Shown: piece by piece, positions 17,347 through 25,752 of the stretch
Layout of the letters: the number at the start of each line of letters is the position of its first letter
Numbering within the stretch: position 1 is the first letter of the stretch
Assembly (NCBI GenBank): GCA_965115885.1
Contig: OZ220479.1
Span: 434,001-498,000, forward strand
Direction of reading: 5' to 3'
Length of the DNA: 64,000 bases
Origin: BD2-11 sp965115885
GTDB taxonomy: Bacteria > Gemmatimonadota > Gemmatimonadetes > Longimicrobiales > Gaopeijiaceae
Translations under genes and position numbers: made by a program
The notes under the pieces: model-generated
The model's input: only the letters and a program-made list of their open reading frames with translations
Databases searched by the model: none
Told to the model about the DNA's origin: nothing

Positions 17347-19335
17347 TCAGCGTCCAGGCCCGGTCTTCGCTGTCCCAGTGGGACCCGCCGAAGCGCTCGG
17401 TGGACTGCTGCGCGGCGGTGAGCCCGCCGTTGGCTGCAGGGCGCGAGCCACCGCTCGGGCATTCCCTTCCGGCCCGTGCAATCCCATCTCGCCAAGGAAC
17501 TGCGACGCCTGCCTTGGGCGTTGGCGGTATTCCCGGGCTCGCGTCAGCGTCAGCGTCTCCCGTGCCCGGGTAATTGCCACGAAGCAACTGCGCCGCTCCT
17601 CCTCCATCTCTTGACTCTCCTCCCCCTTCTGGAGCGCCCAATGCGACGGGAATACGCCTTGGGCCATCCCGATGACGTAGACATGCGCGAATTGGAGCCC
17701 CTTGGACCGGTGCACGGTCATGCAACGGATGGCGTTGGGGGTGGGCGAGGGAGCTTTCGACTCCAAGTCCAAACGCTGCAAGTAGGTGTTCAGCGTCGTC
17801 CCGGGCTCTCTCCCTACGATCTCCCGATGAAGGACGCGCCACGTCTCAACCTCTTCCTCGGTGTTTGCTTCCGTGTCGATGTCCCCCCACGACCGCCATT
17901 CTCCTCGCAGGAACGAATCCACGATCCCGGGAAAGTCCAGCCCATCCACGAGGCCGGTTCGGATCGGTTGCAATGCGATCTGGCCAGCCGCCGCCTTCTC
18001 CGCCATATCGATCCAGGCACGCAGGAAATCCCCGCCGACCAGAGCCGCTGCGGCTTCGACCGCTTGGGACTCGATCATCGTTCCCGTCAAGCTGTCCCAC
18101 TGCCGACAGAGCCTCCGCAGGACGATCCTGTCATGCCGCGAGTTGGCCAGCCTCAGCGCCTCCACCAAAACGCCGGGGGCAGGTGAGTCGAAGTCGCTTT
18201 TCGTCTGGGGAACGAACGCTTCATGACCTGCGCGCTGGAGGCGGTCGGCGGCGAGCTGGACCAACTGGTTGGTTCGACCGAAGACGGAGCACTCGGCCGG
18301 CGACAGCTTCCGTTTGCGGATGTCTCGCCCCACGAACCTCGCTTCTTCGCTCGGATCGTCGAACACTCTGTACCGGACAACCTCGGCCGAAGCCTGCGGT
18401 AGGCGAACGGATACGATCTTCCGTGCATGAACCAACCGTCCTCGATTGTGGTCGATGAGCTGGTTCGCCCGATCAACGATCTCGGGTAGACAGCGGTAAC
18501 TCTCCGGCAGTGCGATCATCTGCGGCTGGTAATCGCGCCGCAGGTCGTCTAGCCGCTTGGGGTTGGCCCCGTTCCACTGGTGGATGATCTGGTCGCCGTC
18601 CGCAACGACGAAGAGATTGCACCGGTGATCGGGTGCGATGCGGCGAAGCAGGTCGTACTGCGCCCGGTTCGTGTCCTGGAACTCGTCCACGGAGATGTGC
18701 GTCCATCCCAGCCGCACCGTCCGCGTGATCGCCGGCTTTTGTCGGAGAAGCTGGTTCGCGAAGTGGAGCAAGCTACCGAAATCGAGGCGGTTGAAGGAGA
18801 TCAGCGTGTCACAGTACTGACGGAAAAGACGGGGTAGCCAGCGTGGAGTTGCGATTAGCGAGGGAGAAGGGCCGTCCCCCTTGTACGATTCCGAGAAGAG
18901 CTGGTCGAGCAGGCTCAGCAGGTTGATGCGATCCGACGGCAGTTCCGCATCTCCGCCAGAGAGGTTGCAGATCGCCTCTTCGAGAATAGTGATCCGATCC
19001 TCGCGTCGTGCGATACCGAAGTTCGGCCGGATTCCCAAATGACTTCCGTGCTGCCCGAGGAGATCGACCGCAAACGCGTGAAAGGTGCAGAGCCGTGTGC
19101 GGTCGGTGTGTCCACCTAGGTGGCGGTTCACCCTATCCTGCATCTCAGCGGCAGCCCTGTTGGTGAACGTCAGTGCGAGGGCCGAGGCGCACTCGTCCTC
19201 TTTCAGAAGTCTGGCAATCCGGAGGGTGAGAACCTCCGTCTTCCCAGAACCTGGGCCTGCGAGCACGAGAAGTGGACCCTCGTTCCACCTGAAGGCCCTC
19301 TGTTGGTTGGAGTTGAGGTCGTCGAAGGTGATCAT
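17347..19335 (-). CDS. UvrD/Rep-type helicase, GajB-like (Gabija defence)
   Basis: A 662-residue superfamily 1A helicase. Motifs in order: Q-motif region NSNQQRAF; Walker A AGPGSGKT (residues 26-33); Ia LTFTNRAAAEM; II VDEFQDTNRAQ (about 215); III DGDQIIHQWNGAN; IV PESYR; V TVHRSKGLQF; VI VAITRARETL. In Gabija, GajB senses nucleic-acid ends or nucleotide depletion and helps GajA (family knowledge). ATG 19335 overlaps the stop of the OLD-family gene as ATGA; a TTG at 19341 is also possible. It is somewhat longer than the classical GajB. The 3' end is followed by no related gene. A decayed homologue lies at 29242-32110. Confidence 0.85.
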   Translation of the reverse strand: MITFDDLNSNQQRAFRWNEGPLLVLAGPGSGKTEVLTLRIARLLKEDECASALALTFTNRAAAEMQDRVNRHLGGHTDRTRLCTFHAFAVDLLGQHGSHLGIRPNFGIARREDRITILEEAICNLSGGDAELPSDRINLLSLLDQLFSESYKGDGPSPSLIATPRWLPRLFRQYCDTLISFNRLDFGSLLHFANQLLRQKPAITRTVRLGWTHISVDEFQDTNRAQYDLLRRIAPDHRCNLFVVADGDQIIHQWNGANPKRLDDLRRDYQPQMIALPESYRCLPEIVDRANQLIDHNRGRLVHARKIVSVRLPQASAEVVRYRVFDDPSEEARFVGRDIRKRKLSPAECSVFGRTNQLVQLAADRLQRAGHEAFVPQTKSDFDSPAPGVLVEALRLANSRHDRIVLRRLCRQWDSLTGTMIESQAVEAAAALVGGDFLRAWIDMAEKAAAGQIALQPIRTGLVDGLDFPGIVDSFLRGEWRSWGDIDTEANTEEEVETWRVLHREIVGREPGTTLNTYLQRLDLESKAPSPTPNAIRCMTVHRSKGLQFAHVYVIGMAQGVFPSHWALQKGEESQEMEEERRSCFVAITRARETLTLTRAREYRQRPRQASQFLGEMGLHGPEGNARAVARALQPTAGSPPRSSPPSASAGPTGTAKTGPGR

Positions 19336-20951
19336 TGCCAACCCCGCCGTGCCAGCGAAACGACCTTTTCGAGGACTGAGCAGATCTCCGGGGTCACCCC
19401 GTTCTCGCCACGAACCTCCATCTTCAAGGCGACCGTGGCAGCGGCTTCCGTCTTTTGAGACTTGTGCGACTTCCGTCGATACACGTCCGCGTAGCCGTGC
19501 TTCTTTAGATTCTCTTCAATGTTGGGATAAGGAAACACGAATTTATCCGCCTGATAGGCGCCCATTAGGTGCTTCCTCAGCTTCTGTTCTTCCTTCTCTC
19601 GATTCTGGTCGTCATCCCCGACGCCGTACCAAGGGATGCCAAGCGCATTGGCGACCTTGGCTAGTACGCCAACGTTGGACTGCCCAAATTCCACCATGCG
19701 CACGCCCTCTCGATGGAGATTCATCTTGAGAGCGCGTGCGGCAGCAGAATACACCCACGTCTCGGTCTGACCTTCCACAAAAAGCCAGCATCGGGCGAAC
19801 AACAGTTCTCCGCGAGTCTGACGAACATGGTAGTTGAACTTCCGAGCATCGTCCGAAGACAACAAATCGCGTGGAACTTGGAATGCCCGGATCCCTGTGT
19901 TGGATCGGGCAAGTCGACGAATTTCAAGAATATCGGTTTCTGCCAAAAGCTCACCGCTGTGGGTCGAAATCAGCTTTTGCCCGGCGAGGTCGCGTACTAG
20001 GTCCAACAGAGCCCGTACGGCGGACGGATGCAAATGAGCCTCCGGTTCCTCCAATGCGAGCACCGCAGCCCCTTTGGTATGGGCTTCCAGAAAGGCCGAG
20101 AACAACATGAGGACCGCGAGACTCTGGGTTCCCTCGCCATGTCGGATCAGCGGGATTTTTGCACCACTGGTGGTTCCGAGCCGTACTTGAACCTTGGCCA
20201 ACATGTCGAACATTCTGTCGGGCACGGCCTCGATAGAGACGGCCTCTCCAGAGCTCAACGGTATCACGGACTGCACCCGTCGAAGTCCCTCTTGGACTTG
20301 TTCGAAGCTGGCGTGCGACGAAACGACGAGTTCGTTGACTTCGCGGAGCTTGTCCTCAATCTCGACCTTCTTCGCCAAGGAGAGCTGCGAGTCCTGCAGG
20401 AAGGGCCTCCAGAACGGGCCCTTGGCATCGAAATGGCGGGCGGCGTTTCGAAGAGCAGTCAAGTAGTGGTACCTGAGTTCATCTTGCATAACCGCGAGCG
20501 CCGACGCACTTGCACGGATAAGCGGATTTCCTTGGAGATCGAGAAACGACCACGTCTGTTTGAAGTCCCGCAAATCGTTGTCGTATTTGCAGGTGACCAG
20601 TAGCCGAACATGCTTTCGCTCCTCGTGGTCGAACTGGAGAATTTGCACTCTGTTCAGGCGCGCTACCAGTTGGTCGTCCCATTCGCCGCCCAGGGCTTCC
20701 GAGATCGTCACTTCAATCTCGATGGGGTCTGCGGAAGACGGTTCGGACTGACCGTCGGCCAAGTGAAAATCCAGCCCGTTGAAGACGCTGCGGCGCCGCG
20801 GGCCGAGATCGCGAAGGCAGAGCTTGAGCGCATCGAGCACCGAGGTCTTGCCGACGTTGTTCTCGCCGATCAACACCGTAACATCTCCCAGTTCCAAGTC
20901 CAATCTCCGGATGCCTCGGAAATTCCTGATTCGAACGTTGGTGATCCTCAT
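19332..20951 (-). CDS. OLD-family ATPase/TOPRIM nuclease, GajA-like (Gabija defence)
   Basis: A 539-residue protein. The ABC-type ATPase half has Walker A GENNVGKTS (residues 29-37), signature-like HGEGTQSLAVL, Walker B LALEEPEAHLHP and the H-loop STHSGEL. The TOPRIM half has its Glu in FVEGQTE (E393) and the acidic cluster GDDD (D446-D448). In Gabija, GajA is a sequence-specific DNA-nicking nuclease held off by ATP (family knowledge). It overlaps the helicase gene by 4 bp and lies 77 bp after hsdR on the same strand. Base composition is clearly more AT-rich than the flanking chromosomal genes, a sign of recent transfer. Confidence 0.88.
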   Translation of the reverse strand: MRITNVRIRNFRGIRRLDLELGDVTVLIGENNVGKTSVLDALKLCLRDLGPRRRSVFNGLDFHLADGQSEPSSADPIEIEVTISEALGGEWDDQLVARLNRVQILQFDHEERKHVRLLVTCKYDNDLRDFKQTWSFLDLQGNPLIRASASALAVMQDELRYHYLTALRNAARHFDAKGPFWRPFLQDSQLSLAKKVEIEDKLREVNELVVSSHASFEQVQEGLRRVQSVIPLSSGEAVSIEAVPDRMFDMLAKVQVRLGTTSGAKIPLIRHGEGTQSLAVLMLFSAFLEAHTKGAAVLALEEPEAHLHPSAVRALLDLVRDLAGQKLISTHSGELLAETDILEIRRLARSNTGIRAFQVPRDLLSSDDARKFNYHVRQTRGELLFARCWLFVEGQTETWVYSAAARALKMNLHREGVRMVEFGQSNVGVLAKVANALGIPWYGVGDDDQNREKEEQKLRKHLMGAYQADKFVFPYPNIEENLKKHGYADVYRRKSHKSQKTEAAATVALKMEVRGENGVTPEICSVLEKVVSLARRGWQ

Positions 20952-21028
20952 CGTCTCCAGTCAGTTCGAGAACCGACACGCCTGCGGCCCGGCTGTTCCT
21001 CCAACGTACAACGAGTACACGACTCATG

Positions 21029-24000
21029 TCACGTCACGGTTCGCTCCCCGTAGGTCAACCCGAACACCACGCCGTTCAGCCACCGCCTGAAGTCCTCGTC
21101 GTCCACGAATCTCCGGAACAGTTCGGTGTCGTCCTTCATGATGTTCGTCATGATCCGCCCGAGCGCCTTGTCGTGCTCGACCCGCGCGTTCTCCCGATCC
21201 GAGTTCCGCTTCGCGTTCCTGAACTTGGGGTCCGCCGCCACCTTCGCCGGAATCTCCTCCGTGATCAGCTTCCGAACCCGGTCCTCGTCCTCCCACTCGA
21301 TCCCCCCGAACCGGTCGTTGAACTGCTCGACGATGTTCGAGAGCAGGTCCAACTCGACATCGAGCCGCCCGTCGCCCCCTAGCCCCGGCACCGGATCGAT
21401 CTCCGCGTCCGCATCCTCCAAGACGATCTTCCGCATCGCGCTCTTCTCGACCCGGTAGCTGTCCATGTCGATCATCTCGAGCACGCCCTTGGACAAGTCC
21501 GGCTCGTCAGGCGCGGGCAACTTCGGGATCAGGAAGTTCAGGAAGATCGAACGTTCCTCCCATCTCCGATTGGCGTAGGGCAGGATCGAGGAGAGGAAGG
21601 CGTAGGTGCGCACGAACGCCTTGGCCTTGCTCTTGAACGCGACCTGTCCGTCCTCGTCCAGATCCTTCACGTACACCGCCACGCACCGGTCCAGAACAGG
21701 GTCCAGTCGGTTGCGCTCCTCACCGTCCAAGTACCGCTCCACGAACTCCTCGACTTCGTCGGGCGAATACACCTGGGCGCCATCCAGATCGGCTTGGAGA
21801 TCGTGGAGCTTGTTCGGGTCGGTCTCGTCGGCCAGGATCGTCGTGCGGTAGTACTCCGAGAAAGCCTCGGCGATCGTCTCCGCGTCGTTCAGGAAGTCGA
21901 GCACGAAGACGTCGTGCTTCTTCGGGTGCGCCCGGTTGAGCCGCGACAGGGTCTGGACCGCCTTGACGCCCGAAAGGGTCTTGTCGACGTACATGGTGTG
22001 CAGAAGCGGTTCGTCGTACCCCGTCTGGAATTTGTCCGCGCAAACGAGGAAGCGGTACGGGTCCTTCCGGAACGCTTGGGCGATGTTGGCCGACGGGAAG
22101 CCGTTCAGCGCAGACTCGCTGACCCTTGCGCCGTCGTGGTCGCGCTCGCCGGAGAACGCGACGATAGCCTCGTAGGGACTCTTGCGCTCCCGCAGGTAGC
22201 CTTGGAGCGCGTGGAAGTACTGAATCGCGCGTTCGACCCCGTTGGTCACCACCATCGCCCGCGCCTCGCCGCCGATCTTGCCTTGGGCGACGACTTGGTC
22301 GTGGAAGTGGTCGGCCATGATCTCGGCCTTGAGCCGGATCGCGTGGCCGTGCCCCTCGACGTAGCGGCGGAGCTTCTTCTGCGCTTTTCGGGCGTCGAAC
22401 TCCGGGTCGCCCTCCACCGTCTTGGCGAGCTTGTAGTAGCTGCGGACCGGCGTGTAGTGCTTCAGCACGTCCAGGATGAACCCCTCCTGGATCGCCTGCT
22501 TCATGCTGTAGATGTGGAACGGACGACGCCGAACCCTGCCGTCGCCCTGTGGCTCCGGCGCGCCGAAGATCTCGAGGGTCTTGTTCTTCGGCGTGGCCGT
22601 GAAAGCGTAGTAGCTGGCGTTGGGAAGCAGCCTGCGCGACTCCATCAGGCGGTTGATCCGATCTTCGTAGGTCTCCGCTTCCGCCTCGTCCGCCTCGCCG
22701 AGCGCCCGGGACACGGCCGCGCTCGTCCTGCCGCCCTGGCTGGAGTGGGCCTCGTCGACGACGATCGCGAAGGTGCGGCCGTGCGGCTCGCTACCGATCT
22801 CGTCGAGGATGAACGGGAACTTCTGGATCGTCGAGACGATGATCTTCCTGCCCTGCTCGATGAACCGACGCAGGTCGCCCGACCGTTCGGCGTGCCCGAC
22901 CGTGGCGCTCACCTGGGCGTACTGCCGGATCGTGTCCCGGATCTGCGTGTCCAGGATGCGGCGGTCGGTGACGACGATGATCGAGTCGAAGACGGGTTCG
23001 CCACGCCTTTCCAGCGGAATGAGCCGGTGCACCAGCCAAGCGATCGAATAGCTCTTGCCGCTTCCGGCCGAGTGCTGGATCAGGTACCGCTTCCCGGCGC
23101 CGTGCGCGCGAGCGTCGTCCAAGAGCCGACGCACCATGTCCAGTTGCTGGTAGCGCGGCCAGATCTGGACCCTCTTCCTTTTCCCCGTTCCGGCGTCCTT
23201 CGACTTCACCAGTTGCGCGTAGTTCTCCAAGATGTCGGAGACGCTCTCGCGGGTGAGAATCTCGCGCCACAGGTAAGCTGTCTTGAGTCCGTCCGGATTG
23301 GGTGGATTCCCCGCCCCGTCCTCCCAACCCCGGTTGAAGGGCAGGAACCAGGACGCCTTGCCTCGAAGGTGGGTGCAGAAGTGGACTTGGTGTTCGTCGA
23401 CGGCGAAGTGCCCCACGCAACGGCCTGAGCGGAACAGGGGTTCGCGCGGATTCCGATCCCGCTTGTACTGCCAGATGGCGTCGCTGCACGTCTGCTTCGT
23501 CAGGTTGTTCTTGAGCTCGAACGTGAAGGCGGGAAGCCCGTTGACGAACAGCGCGATGTCCAGCGAGCGTTGCGTTTCGTCCAAGCTATAGCGGAGCTGG
23601 CGCGTGACGCTGAACCGATTCTTGTCGAAGCGCTCCCGGGCCGTCTCGTTCCCGGCGGAAGGCGTGCCGTAGAACAGGTCGAGGTCGTGGCGCCCGTGTT
23701 GCACGCCGTGGCGGAGAACGTCGACGGTGCCCCGTTTGTCGATCTCTTTCTTCAACCGGGCGAGGAACTTCCGGCGGGTGGGGCCGTCCTCGGCGAGGCC
23801 GAGGGCGGCGGCCGAGTCGGGTTGAGTGGCGTCGAGGAAGGCGTGCAGCTGGGCGAGATCGACGCAGTGCTCGCGGTCGTACTCGCGGTGGTTGCCTGGG
23901 GACCAGCCGACGCCACCGGAGGGCGCAGGCTGTTCCCCTGTCGAGTGATCGGAAGACGGATCACAGAGATCTCCGGTCAGCGCCTCGCAGACGAGGCGTT

Positions 24001-24031
24001 CGAGGCCGCGTTCGGTCAGGTCGGTGGGCAT
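21029..24031 (-). CDS. hsdR: Type I restriction endonuclease subunit R
   Basis: The 1000-residue motor and nuclease subunit. The N-terminal nuclease has D158 and the ExK core ELK (172-174) in NGLPAFTFELKNNLTKQT, the usual HsdR fold. The translocase has Walker A SAGSGKS (K326), DEAH box VVDEAHSS (D426-H429), motif III FTATPKNKT and motif VI QTLSRLNR. The C-terminal helical part (from about 700) is needed for contact with HsdM/HsdS. It starts 11 bp after the hsdS stop, indicating one operon. All catalytic motifs look intact. A decayed homologue of its C-terminus lies at 28813-29199. Confidence 0.95.
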   Translation of the reverse strand: MPTDLTERGLERLVCEALTGDLCDPSSDHSTGEQPAPSGGVGWSPGNHREYDREHCVDLAQLHAFLDATQPDSAAALGLAEDGPTRRKFLARLKKEIDKRGTVDVLRHGVQHGRHDLDLFYGTPSAGNETARERFDKNRFSVTRQLRYSLDETQRSLDIALFVNGLPAFTFELKNNLTKQTCSDAIWQYKRDRNPREPLFRSGRCVGHFAVDEHQVHFCTHLRGKASWFLPFNRGWEDGAGNPPNPDGLKTAYLWREILTRESVSDILENYAQLVKSKDAGTGKRKRVQIWPRYQQLDMVRRLLDDARAHGAGKRYLIQHSAGSGKSYSIAWLVHRLIPLERRGEPVFDSIIVVTDRRILDTQIRDTIRQYAQVSATVGHAERSGDLRRFIEQGRKIIVSTIQKFPFILDEIGSEPHGRTFAIVVDEAHSSQGGRTSAAVSRALGEADEAEAETYEDRINRLMESRRLLPNASYYAFTATPKNKTLEIFGAPEPQGDGRVRRRPFHIYSMKQAIQEGFILDVLKHYTPVRSYYKLAKTVEGDPEFDARKAQKKLRRYVEGHGHAIRLKAEIMADHFHDQVVAQGKIGGEARAMVVTNGVERAIQYFHALQGYLRERKSPYEAIVAFSGERDHDGARVSESALNGFPSANIAQAFRKDPYRFLVCADKFQTGYDEPLLHTMYVDKTLSGVKAVQTLSRLNRAHPKKHDVFVLDFLNDAETIAEAFSEYYRTTILADETDPNKLHDLQADLDGAQVYSPDEVEEFVERYLDGEERNRLDPVLDRCVAVYVKDLDEDGQVAFKSKAKAFVRTYAFLSSILPYANRRWEERSIFLNFLIPKLPAPDEPDLSKGVLEMIDMDSYRVEKSAMRKIVLEDADAEIDPVPGLGGDGRLDVELDLLSNIVEQFNDRFGGIEWEDEDRVRKLITEEIPAKVAADPKFRNAKRNSDRENARVEHDKALGRIMTNIMKDDTELFRRFVDDEDFRRWLNGVVFGLTYGERTVT

Positions 24032-24042
24032 GGGCCAGGGTT

Positions 24043-25446
24043 TCAGATTTCGGTGGAAGGTTCTGGCGCGCTCCGTGCAGCTTCCCCGGCGAGCGGATCG
24101 GCATCGGGGATTGCGGCGGCCGCTTCACGGACATCGAGTTTGCCGGTCACCACATCGGCAATCAGGCGAGTTCGGTATTCGCGGAGTAGCGAGATCTGTC
24201 GCTCCAGCGTTTTTCGGCGCATCGAGATGCGCCGGTCGGCATCGCCCAGGAAACGGGCGATGGCGGCCTGCTCGGGGAGGGGTGGCACACACATCGGAAA
24301 CGCCGCGAGGGTGTCCCTCGACAGCTCAGGAAACGTTGTCCCTCGACCCAGAGACTCCAGCATTGTTCTGGCTACTTTGAGAGAGTAGAAGAGGTAGACC
24401 GACCCAATCGCTTCGCGAATAGTCAGTAACTTGCAACCCTGGTTGGTGCATGCGGCCTTGCTGAGAATACCAACATGCCCGATCGGCGCTCTTGTGGAAA
24501 CCACCACACTACCCTGTGGTGCTAGGTTAGTACCACAGGAATCGAACCCCGCCTGTGTTATATTCCTGGCACCCTTCCCTATCCGGGACTCCCTCAAAGC
24601 CCCAAGATCCTGGGGGGTCAACCAAGAGATATTGCCGTCCCAGTATGCGCTCGTGGTCGAGGACGGCGTGGCTCCACTATGTACGGATGCCATCGTCTTG
24701 ATACGCCGCACTTCCCAATGCTCCGGCACCTCCCCCAGCCACTCCACGCCGGAGTCCTTGTAGGCCGAGTAGGGGCGCCCGGTGCGGAGGTCGATCCGGC
24801 CCGTCACGGCGTCGCTGATCAGGACCCGCCTATACTCCTCCAGAAGCCCGATCAATATCTTCTTCGCGCTCACGTAGCGCCCAATGCGTCGGTCGGCATC
24901 ACCCAAGAAGCGGGCGATGGCAGCCTGCTCGGGGAGAGGTGGCACACACATCGGAAACGCCGCGAGGGTGTCCCTCGACAGCTCAGGAAACGTTGTCCCT
25001 CGACCCAGAGACTCCAGCATTGTTCTGGCTACTTTGAGAGAGTAGAAGAGGTAGACCGACCCAATCGCTTCGCGAATAGTCAGTAACTTGCAACCCTGGT
25101 TGGTGCATGCGGCCTTGCTGAGAATACCAACATGCCCGATCGGCGCTCTTGTGGAAACCACCACACTACCCTGTGGTGCTAGGTTAGTACCACAGGAATC
25201 GAACCCCGCCTGTGTTATATTCCTGGCACCCTTCCCTATCCGGGACTCCCTCAAAGCCCCAAGATCCTGGGGGGTCAACCAAGAGATATTGCCGTCCCAG
25301 TATGCGCTCGTGGTCGAGGACGGCGTGGCTCCACTATGTACGGATGCCATCGTCTTGATACGCCGCACTTCCCAATGCTTCGGCACCTCCCCCAGCCACT
25401 CCACGCCGGAGTCCCTGTAGGCCAGATAGGGGCGAAATACGGTCAT
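24043..25446 (-). CDS. hsdS: Type I restriction specificity subunit with two identical recognition domains
   Basis: A 467-residue HsdS. Each half begins with AYxDSGVEWLGEVPxHWEVRR, continues with a recognition domain (SVHSGATPSSTTSAYWDGN ... LGRGTTFPELSRDTLAAFPM) and ends with PPLPEQAAIARFLGDADRRI plus a spacer helix. The two recognition domains are identical in protein and, by eye, in DNA over 442 bp (offset 657 bp), while the spacer helices differ (GRYVSAKKILIGLLEEYRR versus SMRRKTLERQISLLREYRT). Since each half reads one half-site, the target should be an inverted repeat with a gap (inference). The recognition domains are noticeably AT-richer than the rest. It starts 2 bp after the small upstream ORF. 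Confidence 0.95.
   Translation of the reverse strand: MTVFRPYLAYRDSGVEWLGEVPKHWEVRRIKTMASVHSGATPSSTTSAYWDGNISWLTPQDLGALRESRIGKGARNITQAGFDSCGTNLAPQGSVVVSTRAPIGHVGILSKAACTNQGCKLLTIREAIGSVYLFYSLKVARTMLESLGRGTTFPELSRDTLAAFPMCVPPLPEQAAIARFLGDADRRIGRYVSAKKILIGLLEEYRRVLISDAVTGRIDLRTGRPYSAYKDSGVEWLGEVPEHWEVRRIKTMASVHSGATPSSTTSAYWDGNISWLTPQDLGALRESRIGKGARNITQAGFDSCGTNLAPQGSVVVSTRAPIGHVGILSKAACTNQGCKLLTIREAIGSVYLFYSLKVARTMLESLGRGTTFPELSRDTLAAFPMCVPPLPEQAAIARFLGDADRRISMRRKTLERQISLLREYRTRLIADVVTGKLDVREAAAAIPDADPLAGEAARSAPEPSTEI
24281..24722. repeat. Direct repeat copy 1 within hsdS (second recognition domain)
   Basis: By eye, 442 bp identical to 24938-25379 at a 657-bp offset. Mismatches start directly outside (A/G just left of it, C/T at 24723), then similarity continues at a lower level through the conserved regions. 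The sharp borders suggest recent gene conversion or duplication. Confidence 0.88.
24938..25379. repeat. Direct repeat copy 2 within hsdS (first recognition domain)
   Basis: Partner of 24281-24722. A pair this long and perfect would allow deletion of one half by homologous recombination, so the structure is probably young or selected. It could also be an assembly artefact, though the differing flanks argue against this. Confidence 0.88.
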
Positions 25447-25448
25447 TA

Positions 25449-25691
25449 TCAGCGTCCCTCGCTAAAGCTAAAACGGGAGGCAACGCTTGGGTCGGGCCAC
25501 AGCCCGGCCACCCGTCGGTGCCCGACGACGATCAAAAATCCTTGCCAGAAACGAATCCGCTGGACGGGTCCCTTAGCCACCGCCTTTCGCTCTTCGGGGG
25601 ACATGTCCTGAATATCCGCGCTGATGCGGTTGCGGACGCTACGTATCCATGCCACACAGTCGAACGCCTTCTCGTTGCCTTCATTCATCAT
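25449..25691 (-). CDS. Small hypothetical protein between hsdM and hsdS
   Basis: An 80-residue ORF, not recognised with confidence. The first half is charged and helical (KAFDCVAWIRSVRNRI ... DMSPEERKAVAKG), weakly recalling small FDCVxxKR...MTPEE proteins often found in accessory regions beside toxin-antitoxin genes. The second half is hydrophobic and aromatic (RIRFWQGFLIVVGHRR). It starts 61 bp after the hsdM stop and ends 2 bp before hsdS, so it is in the operon and probably translated. Two adjacent ATGs (25691, 25688) are possible starts. It may be a control protein, an anti-restriction safety factor or a bystander; only position supports a role. Confidence 0.6.
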   Translation of the reverse strand: MMNEGNEKAFDCVAWIRSVRNRISADIQDMSPEERKAVAKGPVQRIRFWQGFLIVVGHRRVAGLWPDPSVASRFSFSEGR

Positions 25692-25752
25692 TCATCCTCG
25701 ATCTCCCTCGGAATCCGGTCCTCCGTCGGGCGATGCCGTATTCCCCCATTTC

